Part shown: positions 37,301 to 45,259 of the stretch, piece by piece
Layout of the letters: every line of letters begins with the position of its first letter
How positions within the stretch are numbered: the first letter of the stretch is position 1
Origin: JANJUO01 sp942492935
Lineage (GTDB): Bacteria > Bacteroidota > Ignavibacteria > Kapaibacteriales > UBA2268
Length of the DNA stretch: 64,000 bases
Reading direction: 5' to 3'
NCBI GenBank assembly: GCA_942492935.1
Contig: OW818654.1
Span: 2,666,001-2,730,000, forward strand
The notes under the pieces: generated by a model
What the model was told of the DNA's origin: nothing
Database searches by the model: none
What the model saw: the letters and a program-made list of their open reading frames with translations, nothing else
Program-made: the position numbers and the translations under genes

Positions 37301-38413
37301 CATTTGCTTCACTTTTCCATACTTATCAGTTGTAATTACACCATCACCAATACTATAAAGAGTAGTTTTAAATTCCTCTTGTGATTCAAAAAGTGTTTTT
37401 TCCTTTTCATATAGTTTTGCATAAATATTTCTTTGCTGTCTATGATAAATCCAAAATAAACCTACACTTATTGTAGTAATCAACAAAAACACTAACATAA
37501 AAATCAACCAAAAAAGAAAGTTTAATTCAGAATAAACTTCACTTTTGTCAATCTTTGCAATCATAAACCAATTTGTTTTGGGAACTGGTCTTATTTCGGC
37601 AATAACATCAATTCCTCTATAATCAATTCCTTCAAATATCCCAGAAAAACCTGTTGCGGCTTTGACTACTGGTATATCTTGTTGTGATAGTGGAATTTTT
37701 AATTTAAGTGCTGTATTTTTTGTATGTCGTAATTCATTAAGAAATACTACACTATCATTTTCCTTTCTTGCTATAAGTGTTTCTGCGGTTTCACTTTTTG
37801 TGGGCCACTGTTGGATTAATGGATATAGAAATGTATTTGGATTTATTCTAAATATCAAAACAGCAACAACATTTTTCTCTCTGTCTATCAATGGAGAAAT
37901 AATGTCATAATGAATTCTATTATGAGTATTGCAAAAATAAAAATCTGAAAAAATAATGTCATTTTCTTTTATTGCTTTATTAATTAAAGATACTAAATGA
38001 TTGTCTATTTTTCTATCAATGTCATCAGTGGATAATAAATATTCTCCATTTAATGATGTGATAAATGCACCTTCATAACCATAGTTTATAACAGTTTGGT
38101 TCATACCAAACAATAATGAATTTTTTAATTCCAGATTGTTTGTATCGTTTATATAATTTTTTACTTCGTTAGAAAAAAATGGAGAAAATGAAATAACCTT
38201 TGCATCTGCCTTTCGCTCCTCTATCCATTGTGTAATTTGATCTATCTTTAAGTCGCTAATTGTTTGTAATTCAACTATTTTCTGATTTCTGATTGACGCT
38301 TCTAATGAATTATAATACTTTATACCACCTAATATTAAAATAATACTAAACAATGTAATAAATAGAAAAATTTGCCACTTTTTAACAGATAAAAATTGAG
38401 TTTTAAATATCAT
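34319..38413 (-). CDS. Membrane sensor histidine kinase with six PAS domains
   Basis: 1364 residues. Membrane helices at about 13-32 and 298-322 enclose a periplasmic Cache-like sensor (DLKIDQITQWIEERKADAKV onward). Six PAS domains follow, recognisable by starts such as TLYSIGDGVITTDKYGKV, FKALHNASFGGITIHDKG, TILDTIPQSVFWKNKDG, KIISQTSSDFSFSC, NLAAQVPGVVYQYRLYPDG and FKSYIDTSPDGVFVTDETG. HisKA has H in QNMSHEIRTPLNGIIGF. HATPase has NLIYNAIKFTKSG, DSGIGISDDF and GAGLGLAICKGL. No receiver domain is attached, so it must phosphorylate a separate regulator. It integrates several cytoplasmic signals with one outside the membrane. Confidence 0.95.
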   Translation of the reverse strand: MIFKTQFLSVKKWQIFLFITLFSIILILGGIKYYNSLEASIRNQKIVELQTISDLKIDQITQWIEERKADAKVISFSPFFSNEVKNYINDTNNLELKNSLLFGMNQTVINYGYEGAFITSLNGEYLLSTDDIDRKIDNHLVSLINKAIKENDIIFSDFYFCNTHNRIHYDIISPLIDREKNVVAVLIFRINPNTFLYPLIQQWPTKSETAETLIARKENDSVVFLNELRHTKNTALKLKIPLSQQDIPVVKAATGFSGIFEGIDYRGIDVIAEIRPVPKTNWFMIAKIDKSEVYSELNFLFWLIFMLVFLLITTISVGLFWIYHRQQRNIYAKLYEKEKTLFESQEEFKTTLYSIGDGVITTDKYGKVKQMNFVAEVLTGWTETDAKGKPLEEVFVIINEDTRKKVVNPVDIVLEKGIVVGLANHTLLISKDGTETPIADSGAPIRNKDNEITGVVLVFRDQTEEREFVNNLNESESRFKALHNASFGGITIHDKGIILECNEGLSTLTGYCYDELIGMDGLLLISEKSRDMVKSNILAGYEKPYEAIGVRKNGEEYPLRLEARQIPYKGKNVRVVEFRDITELKDIDDKLRESQQNLATILDTIPQSVFWKNKDGIYIGCNQRFAEAIGLMNTHQVIGKTDYDMPWPKEEADAYRADDLEVLNNNKPKYHIIEPLQQSDGSRLWIDTTKIPIFDKDGLPNIILGVYEDITERKLMEESVAKSENRYKIISQTSSDFSFSCIDTNGSLEIDWIAGAIQKITGYSIDEIMEKKCWGFLVLFEDMQIFKRNVIDINPGESLECQLRIVDRENNIVWLQVNTTCEFDTFLKAKNVYGGCKNITESKKAEELIRKSNEMLTNLAAQVPGVVYQYRLYPDGRSAFPYSSPGMYEIYEVLPEEVREDASPVFSRLHPDDYNEVAEAIFESARNQTLFHVEFRVVLPKQGLRWRICYAKPFLQEDGSTLWYGIIQDSTTRKLAEEKLKASELKFKSYIDTSPDGVFVTDETGNYLEVNRSAEIITGYSQSELLTMSIVNIVQAETLNESLEHFNRVKSIGKASGEFTFIHKSGEVRWWSVDAVKLSENRYLGFAKDITERKKAEDLIKTQNKDLEAQYEEYMQLNEVLRTTNYDLELAKEKAEENDMLKTAFLQNMSHEIRTPLNGIIGFSSLLQEEGNTHEDVIEFANIIQHSGTRLLNLVNNILDISRIETGQLKIVMENFNINKFMNNLLNTYQLAAAEKGLILHNISNQINETMEIYSDESKLNQIFTNLIYNAIKFTKSGKIEFGYDVKDDHIEFFVKDSGIGISDDFQTKLFKRFSQADISITRDYEGAGLGLAICKGLTELLGGKIWVKSQEGAGSTFYFTLPK

Positions 38414-38508
38414 AATACACCTTTGTTACATTTCAATATTAAAGTACAAGTTAATATTACAAATTTATCTTTTTATTTACATTAATTCAAATAAAAAAAA
38501 ATATATTT

Positions 38509-41433
38509 TTATTTCAACGGCAAACTAAACCAAAACGTACTTCCCTTGCCCAATTCACTTTCCACCCAAATTTTGCCGCCGTGCTTTTCTATAAATTCTT
38601 TGCAGAGAATCAAGCCAAGACCTGTACCTTTTTCATTTTCAGTGCCTAATGAAGTTACATTCTCATCAATTCTAAAAATTTTTGATAATGTATCATCGTT
38701 CATTCCAACTCCTGAATCCTTCAAAAAGATATTAATATATCCTTCCGAAGGTTTTAAACCTTCGGAAGGTTTATTAACTTTTGAACCAATTTCAATCAAA
38801 CCACCCTTTGGAGTAAATTTAATTGCATTAGAAATTAAATTTCGAATAATTGTTGAAACCATATAATTATCGCAAAAACAAATCAAATCATTTATCATAG
38901 TATTGATAATAATGATATTTTTTAGCATTGCTGAATTTTCAAGTAAAGTTACTATTTCTTTAATAATTTGAGATATATTATTTTCCTTAGGTTTAAATGG
39001 AATACTGCCTATTTGAAATCTTGCCCAGTCTAATAAATCATTAAGTAAATTAAAAGTTGTATGAGTAGTTGAATTTAAAGCAGAAATCAACTCCATTAAT
39101 TCAGGTTTTGTAAGGTAATCATACTCATTTTCTAAAATATCACTTATGCCCACTAACCCAGAAAATGGAGACCTTAAATCATGAGCCAATATAGAGAAAA
39201 ATTTATTTCTTGTTGCGTTTAATTGTATGAGTTCGGAATTCTTCTTTTGAATTTCCTCTTCTTTCTTTTTAAGTTCTGTAATATCGCGAGCCGCTGCAAA
39301 TACACCTTTTATTTGCCCATCAATATTTTTAAATATAGTTGCATTATAGAGAACAGGTGTTATTTTTCCATTTATATGTTTAATTTCTAATGGGTAATCA
39401 ACTACCTGTCCTTCCTTGAAAACTAACTGATAACCAGCTTTTGCTTTGTTTGGTTGGGTGAAATAATCAGAAAAATCTGTTCCAATTAATTCATCTCTCG
39501 TAACTCCAGTTATTTTTTCTGTAGCGAAATTTACATCATTCACTTTACCATCAGAACCAATTGTTACTAAAGGGTCAACACTTACTTCAATCAGATTTCT
39601 ATTGTAATCATTAGCAACTTTTAGGGCATCTTCTGCTCTTCTTCTTTCCACAATATTCATAACAAATGAAGCAAGTTTATCTACAGTTGAAATATCATTA
39701 TCTATATAATCAGTTTTTTTGTTTCCAACTCCAAAAATAGCAATGATTTTATTTCCTCTGATTACAGGAACAACAAGCTCCCGAATAACTTTTGCATGAC
39801 CATCAGGGATACCTTTTTTATTTTCAAGGGAACTATAATCATTGTGAATAACAGGTTTTTTTTGATAAAAAGCATCCACCCAAACTCCTGCTTTAGAAAT
39901 TTCGTAATGACTGCCTTTACCTTCTGCAGTACACATATTGTTTAAAGTATAAGAAGACCATATTTGCAAAGTCAAATTCTCTTGGTCATCATCTACAAAA
40001 TGAAAAAATCCAATTGAACTATTTGTCAAAGATTCAGCTTTATCAATTGAAATTTGCATAATCTCATCAAGAGTCATATATACAGATTTATCTACTAATT
40101 CTAATCTGAAATTATCAATTTCTTCATTAATTTTTCGTTTAGTAATATCAACTATAATAGGTAAGAAATAAAGTGGCTTATGATTTTCATCTCTTACTAA
40201 TGTAACAGATAATTCTCCCCAAACAATTTCGTTATTTTTTGTTAAATATCTTTTCTCAATTGTCCCATTTTCGAGTTGATTATTAATGAGTGCTTTTAGA
40301 ATATCATTACCTAAATTCATATCTTCAAAATAAGTAACATCATCTACATTTTTACCAATTATTTCTTCACGTGAATAATGTAAAAAATCTGCAAAAGCTT
40401 TATTGCAATTAATGAATTTCTTATCAAGACCAACAATAACACTTCCAACTGGAGACTCATTAAATGTCTTCTTAAACCGTTCTTTATTTTCCCTAACCAA
40501 ATCAATTGTTTTCTTATAATCGGTAAGGTCCATCAGATTACCAATTATTTTAATTGTATTGCCTGCTTCATCAAAAAACGGTTCACCAATAGTTCTAACC
40601 CATTTTTTTTCACCTTTTGCAGTAATAAATCTAAGCTCCATATCCCAAGATTTTCCACCATCTAAAGCATCGGTTAATGCATTTGTGATTTTAATTCCAG
40701 ATTCTTCATCATAATAATCTAAAGCACTAATATTATCAATATCAAAACTTTTGTCTAAATCATAGATTCTATAAGTTTCATCTGTAAAATGTACTTTATC
40801 ATTGACTACATCAATTTCCCAGCCACCAACTTTTGAAAATCTCTCTGTTATACCAAGTAATTTTTGATTTCTTTCTAATTCAACTTCCTTTTGCTTGCGT
40901 ATTTCTACTTCGCTACTTAGTTCTTTTGTTCTTTGTTCAACAAGTTGTTCCAATTGCTTTTCATATCTTTCTAATAATTCATTATGCCATTGGCTTTCGA
41001 GTTGAACAGCAAAAGTATTAATGAAATTGTTTATTGCTGCATCAAAATTACTAAACAAATGCAAATTATTAATCGAAACAACAACAAAACCAAATTCTCG
41101 TTGCATTGTTTTAATTAAATAAACTTTAGTATTATGATAAATTTCATTTTGATGTAACATTTGCAGGTTCAATTGGTTTTGTTCATCTGAGATTTTCATT
41201 AATTGCTCAAAACCTATATTTGCTGAAGGTATATTATCTCCTATAATTTGATTTTGATTTCTAATACCTAAACAACATTTTTCTATACCTGGAACACTTT
41301 TAATCATCTTTGAAATAAAGTCAGCAATTTTTTTTGTATCTTTAAAAATATAACAAATGCTTTGTGCAGCAAGTAATTCATTAAGTATTTGAACCTCACT
41401 TCGTAATTCCGATATAGATGATGTTTCGGTCAT
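38509..41433 (-). CDS. Soluble PAS/GAF sensor histidine kinase with an in-frame palindrome
   Basis: 974 residues, no membrane helices. Order: GAF-like N-terminus (about 10-150), coiled coil with EQLVEQRTKEL (about 155-190), PAS (about 195-305), PAS (about 315-430), GAF (about 440-610), PAS (about 620-740), HisKA with H in SILAHDLRSPFSGLVG, and HATPase with LISNAIKFTPKGGLIEIG and GTGLGLILCKEF. Between the N box and G1 box the peptide NKPSEGLKPSEGY is encoded by a DNA palindrome (38741-38769). Its C-terminal 60 residues are nearly identical to two neighbouring kinases, which implies recent duplication or gene conversion. Confidence 0.93.
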   Translation of the reverse strand: MTETSSISELRSEVQILNELLAAQSICYIFKDTKKIADFISKMIKSVPGIEKCCLGIRNQNQIIGDNIPSANIGFEQLMKISDEQNQLNLQMLHQNEIYHNTKVYLIKTMQREFGFVVVSINNLHLFSNFDAAINNFINTFAVQLESQWHNELLERYEKQLEQLVEQRTKELSSEVEIRKQKEVELERNQKLLGITERFSKVGGWEIDVVNDKVHFTDETYRIYDLDKSFDIDNISALDYYDEESGIKITNALTDALDGGKSWDMELRFITAKGEKKWVRTIGEPFFDEAGNTIKIIGNLMDLTDYKKTIDLVRENKERFKKTFNESPVGSVIVGLDKKFINCNKAFADFLHYSREEIIGKNVDDVTYFEDMNLGNDILKALINNQLENGTIEKRYLTKNNEIVWGELSVTLVRDENHKPLYFLPIIVDITKRKINEEIDNFRLELVDKSVYMTLDEIMQISIDKAESLTNSSIGFFHFVDDDQENLTLQIWSSYTLNNMCTAEGKGSHYEISKAGVWVDAFYQKKPVIHNDYSSLENKKGIPDGHAKVIRELVVPVIRGNKIIAIFGVGNKKTDYIDNDISTVDKLASFVMNIVERRRAEDALKVANDYNRNLIEVSVDPLVTIGSDGKVNDVNFATEKITGVTRDELIGTDFSDYFTQPNKAKAGYQLVFKEGQVVDYPLEIKHINGKITPVLYNATIFKNIDGQIKGVFAAARDITELKKKEEEIQKKNSELIQLNATRNKFFSILAHDLRSPFSGLVGISDILENEYDYLTKPELMELISALNSTTHTTFNLLNDLLDWARFQIGSIPFKPKENNISQIIKEIVTLLENSAMLKNIIIINTMINDLICFCDNYMVSTIIRNLISNAIKFTPKGGLIEIGSKVNKPSEGLKPSEGYINIFLKDSGVGMNDDTLSKIFRIDENVTSLGTENEKGTGLGLILCKEFIEKHGGKIWVESELGKGSTFWFSLPLK
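38741..38769. repeat. In-frame palindromic element in a kinase ATPase domain
   Basis: CCTTCCGAAGG-TTTTAAA-CCTTCGGAAGG is a perfect 11-bp inverted repeat inside coding sequence. It is translated as tandem KPSEG. A relative occurs in the kinase at 42602 and in non-coding DNA at about 11275. Confidence 0.88.
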
Positions 41434-41453
41434 TTGTTTGCTCTCATTTCATA

Positions 41454-42068
41454 TCAATTTTTAGAATTTAAATACTCTTCCGGTCTCAAATAATATGGAT
41501 TTCTGACAATCTGTCCTCTGACAATCATAAAAGGGTGAACTTTCAAGCACTCAAGAATAGTAACCCCATCAAATAAATTGGCATTATACTGACATACAGC
41601 AGTTACTGGATAATCTTCAACTAAAATATTAATTTTAGACTCGTACTCCATAAGACGCTCCGAGCCAGGGATACCCTTCAACGCCCATGACATTTCACCA
41701 GTTACTCTTGTTGCTTCATAATTCTCATTAATAGCTGTATTGTAATAGTTCTTCAAAGTTTCCAACATTTCATCTGGCTTGAAATATCCATTTGGACAGT
41801 AGGTATTTAAAGATGGATTCACATTGAAATTTGAATCTTCTGTATTGATTTTAACCCCTTTTTCAGTAAGCCACTTAATAACTTCTTCAGGTGTCATTTC
41901 ATCTGCAAAATACCCAACAAATTCTTTGTTTGATATACCTTTATCAATAAATTTTGCGATGATTTCCTTTCTTTCTTCATCATCGTTAAAAATTAAACAC
42001 ATGTGGGTTCCTGCTTTGAAATGCTCATCAGTAAAACCCATATCAATTTCATTTTTTACTACACACAT
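41454..42068 (-). CDS. MEDS-domain sensory protein
   Basis: 204 residues matching the MEDS (DcmR-type sensory) domain: HMCLIFNDDEERKEIIAKFI near the start, FVGYFADEMTPEEVIKWL, the middle GYFKPDEMLETLKNYYNTA, TGEMSWALKGIPGSERLMEY and the closing VCQYNANLFDGVTILECLKV with HPFMIVRG. The domain often precedes kinases or stands alone and resembles RecA/KaiC-like folds without a P-loop. It ends 20 bases before the kinase at 41433 and may act as its partner (inference). An in-frame ATG ten codons downstream (M10) is an alternative start. Confidence 0.88.
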   Translation of the reverse strand: MCVVKNEIDMGFTDEHFKAGTHMCLIFNDDEERKEIIAKFIDKGISNKEFVGYFADEMTPEEVIKWLTEKGVKINTEDSNFNVNPSLNTYCPNGYFKPDEMLETLKNYYNTAINENYEATRVTGEMSWALKGIPGSERLMEYESKINILVEDYPVTAVCQYNANLFDGVTILECLKVHPFMIVRGQIVRNPYYLRPEEYLNSKN

Positions 42069-42223
42069 AATAACCTCAAAAAAATTGAAAAAATAAAGGA
42101 ATTTAAATCTATTTTAAAATATTATATATAAACACATTTAAAAACTGAAAGCCCAAACACAAACTTAAATAAAAATTTTCAATTTATAATAAATTTGTTT
42201 TATTTTTAAAACAATATTTTTTC

Positions 42224-42343
42224 TTAATAAAAAAAACAAATATCAAAATCGAAAAACGGCGGGTCAAGATATATCAAATCAATGGATTCGCTGTCCATCT
42301 TTCTCATCACTTCAAGGCAATCGCCTAATATTAATTGATTCAT
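42224..42343 (-). pseudogene. N-terminal fragment of a DNA methyltransferase
   Basis: A 39-codon frame from ATG 42343 reads MNQLILGDCLEVMRKMDSES followed by IDLIYLDPPFF, the classic start of type III/beta-class N4/N6 DNA methyltransferases with catalytic D-P-P-F. It then dissolves into FDFDICFFY and a stop. The remaining several hundred residues are absent. It is a fossil of a restriction-modification gene, wedged between two kinase-island genes. Confidence 0.75.
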
Positions 42344-42372
42344 AATTCTTTTAAAATGAAAATTCTACATAA

Positions 42373-45213
42373 TTATATCGGTAAACTAAACCAAAACGTA
42401 CTACCCTTCCCAACTTCACTTTCCACCCAGATTTTACCACCATGCTTTTCTACAAATTCTTTGCAAAGTATTAACCCAAGACCTGTACCTTTCTCTCCAC
42501 AAGTTCCCTTTGATGTTACATTCACGTCAATTCTAAAGAGTTTGTCTATCGTTTCTTTATCCATACCAACCCCAGAATCTTTTATGTAGATATGTAAATA
42601 ACCTTCCGAAGGTTCCAAACCTTCGGAAGGTTTTAAATCGCTCATTGTTTTATAATCTTCGGAAGGTTTAATAATTGCACCAACCTCAACATAACCGCTT
42701 TCTGGAGTGAATTTTAATGCATTAGAAATAAGATTACGAATAACAGTCGTAATCATATCTTCATCAAAATAACAATTTAAAATTTCAGGAGTATTCTTAA
42801 TTAATTCAATATTTTTAGTTTGTGCATTTAGTTTTAATAATTCAAAAGAAGAATTGATGATATTTACAATATTGTCATTTTTTGGAGAATACTGCAATGC
42901 CCCAGTCTGAGACCTTGACCAATGAAGTAGATTCTCCAATAGTTTAAACAGGAATTTCGAACTTTCTGAAAGTTGCTTGATTTTTTGTTTTATTTCTGCA
43001 TCGCTAAATTTTTCGTAATAATTAAATAAAAGTTCCGAACCCAGTATTAATGCAGAAATCGGATTCTTTAAATCATGTGAAATTATTGAGAAAAATTTAT
43101 CTTTAGCGGCAACAGATGCAATTAATTTTGCTTCCGATATTGATAACTCTTCCAACAATGCACTCTTTTGATATAAGGCGGCTTCGATGGTTTCATTAGA
43201 TATTCTTAAATCCTCATTCAATTTTAGAATTTCTTCTTCCTTAATCATTCTTTCAGTAATATCTGAAATAAATGCCAAAATTGCTGGTTTTTTGTCCCAA
43301 AGATGGATGATAGAACTCACTTCAGCCCAACGAAGTTCGTTATTTGAATTATAATATCTATAAGAATATGTAGTTATTTCTTCTCTACTTACTAATTTAT
43401 CTTTATAAATATTTATAATTCGTTCTCTATCATCAGGATGTATAAAACTTGAAAATTCTTTCTCCAAAATATCATCAGTAGTTAAGCCAAGTAAAGATGC
43501 ACCATGCCTATTTACAAATTTAAACACTCCTTTTTGAACGATAAATATACCTTCATTAGCGTTTGTAACAATACTATTAAATTTCTCTTCACTTTCTTTG
43601 AGGGCTTGCTCTGCAAATTTGCGTTTAGTAATGTCCAGAACAATTCCGATAATTCCCAATGTGTTTCCATTGACATCATCATAAAGTACTTTGATTGTGG
43701 AAGTCCAGAAAATTTCCTTTTCCTTATTTGTATGTTTATATTCAAAATCGTAAATTGGCTTTTTAGTTAGTAATAATTCTTTATCTATCTGCTCATAAAT
43801 TTCTGGTTGATTGAGTTCTGCATCTGTCCTACCGATAATTTCCTCAATAGGCAATTGCAATACCTCTGCAAAGGAATTATTTACAAGTAAATATTTAAGA
43901 TTTTCATCTTTCAAATAAATGTGTGCAGGCAAATGATTAATAAGTTGCTCCAACAATATCTTAGCATTATTAATCTGAATATTCTTTTCCTCTAACGCTT
44001 TATTATCCTTATTTTTCCTTAAATAAAAGTAAAAGATGACAAAAGAAAATATTATTCCCAAAACAGAAAATACAATCAGATAATTCTTAATTATTGTTTG
44101 CTTTTCTTTCTCTTTTGATAAAATTTGTAGTTCCTTCTCTTTTAACATCTTTTCTCTATCTGCTTCAATATTCGAAAATTTTTGTAATTTTTCAACATTA
44201 AAAACAGAGTCTTGAACCTTCTCATGTAATTCATGATAATAAAGTGCCTGTTTGTAGTTGCCAAGCACCTTATAACAAGCATATAAATCATTATAGAGAT
44301 TAATCATAATACCTAAATAGCCAATTTCTGTAGATATTTTTTCGGCTTTTTGTAGATATTCAATACCTTTTTTGAGATTTCCAATTGAAGTAGATTCTAC
44401 AAATTTGTTTTTTTCTTTTAATTGTTTAAATACAGAATCATCAGCCAAGGTAATATAAATTTTTCCAATATTTGCATAATTTCGCGAAATGCCGTTTTTA
44501 TCACCAATTGATTCTTGAAATTTTAAGGCATTAAAATAAAAATTTAGTGCTTTAGAAAAGTTAGAAAGTTTTGAATATATAATTGCAATGTTACCGTTAT
44601 TAAGTGCAATTCCTCTTTTATCACCTAAATCTTCATTAATCTTTAAAGCTTTAAAATGATATTCTAAGGCATTTTCATAATCCAATTTTATGTCGTAAAG
44701 ATTTGCAATATTTCCGTAATTGAGTGCGATACCAACTTTATCGCCCAATTCCTGATTTAACTTTAACGCTTTAAATTGATATTCTAAGGCTTTTGTAATG
44801 TTGCCTTGCTCTTTATAAATTATTCCGATATTTCCATAATTTCGACCAATCTTTTTACGATTTTTTAATTCCTCATTTACTTTTAATGAATTGAAAAAAT
44901 ATTCAAGAGCATTAACATAATCTGATTTTGAGCCATAACAAATACCCAGACTATTAGAAATAGATGCTATTCCAAACTTCCAATTTAATTTTTTTGCAAG
45001 TTCCAAACCTTTTTTACCAAATTCAATACCTTTATCTGGCTCAACAGCATAATAACTCATTGTTAAAGCATCATAAATATTCACTTTATTAGTATCTACT
45101 TGTGCTTTCGGAAGTTCTTTCAAAAGTGAATCAATTTTTTCAATGCCCATCTTCTGTGCAAATATATTCGAAATGAACAGAACAAATATAATTGCAAGTA
45201 TTTTAAAATTCAT
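42373..45213 (-). CDS. TPR - PAS - histidine kinase, membrane anchored
   Basis: 946 residues. Signal peptide (about 1-19, ending IFAQ); at least six tetratricopeptide repeats (about 60-300, for example GNYGNIGIIYKEQGNITKAL); a coiled coil; one membrane helix (about 372-395, YLIVFSVLGIIFSFVIFYFY); two PAS domains (about 420-530 and 545-660); HisKA with H in SIISHDLKNPISALIL; and HATPase with LISNALKFTPESG and GTGLGLILCKEF. The TPRs should be periplasmic. Between the N and G1 boxes are KPSED and twice-repeated PSEG peptides from palindromic DNA (42602-42666), making this loop about 20 residues longer than usual. Confidence 0.94.
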   Translation of the reverse strand: MNFKILAIIFVLFISNIFAQKMGIEKIDSLLKELPKAQVDTNKVNIYDALTMSYYAVEPDKGIEFGKKGLELAKKLNWKFGIASISNSLGICYGSKSDYVNALEYFFNSLKVNEELKNRKKIGRNYGNIGIIYKEQGNITKALEYQFKALKLNQELGDKVGIALNYGNIANLYDIKLDYENALEYHFKALKINEDLGDKRGIALNNGNIAIIYSKLSNFSKALNFYFNALKFQESIGDKNGISRNYANIGKIYITLADDSVFKQLKEKNKFVESTSIGNLKKGIEYLQKAEKISTEIGYLGIMINLYNDLYACYKVLGNYKQALYYHELHEKVQDSVFNVEKLQKFSNIEADREKMLKEKELQILSKEKEKQTIIKNYLIVFSVLGIIFSFVIFYFYLRKNKDNKALEEKNIQINNAKILLEQLINHLPAHIYLKDENLKYLLVNNSFAEVLQLPIEEIIGRTDAELNQPEIYEQIDKELLLTKKPIYDFEYKHTNKEKEIFWTSTIKVLYDDVNGNTLGIIGIVLDITKRKFAEQALKESEEKFNSIVTNANEGIFIVQKGVFKFVNRHGASLLGLTTDDILEKEFSSFIHPDDRERIINIYKDKLVSREEITTYSYRYYNSNNELRWAEVSSIIHLWDKKPAILAFISDITERMIKEEEILKLNEDLRISNETIEAALYQKSALLEELSISEAKLIASVAAKDKFFSIISHDLKNPISALILGSELLFNYYEKFSDAEIKQKIKQLSESSKFLFKLLENLLHWSRSQTGALQYSPKNDNIVNIINSSFELLKLNAQTKNIELIKNTPEILNCYFDEDMITTVIRNLISNALKFTPESGYVEVGAIIKPSEDYKTMSDLKPSEGLEPSEGYLHIYIKDSGVGMDKETIDKLFRIDVNVTSKGTCGEKGTGLGLILCKEFVEKHGGKIWVESEVGKGSTFWFSLPI
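42602..42666. repeat. In-frame palindromic elements in the TPR kinase gene
   Basis: CCTTCCGAAGG-TTCCAAA-CCTTCGGAAGG (42602-42630) is followed by another half-site CTTCGGAAGG (42657-42666). All are translated in frame in the loop between the N and G1 boxes. It is the same family as 38741-38769, with an extra unit. Confidence 0.87.
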
Positions 45214-45259
45214 AAAAGTATCCTTATTTTTTCAAATCGTTCAATTGAAAAATTCTTTT

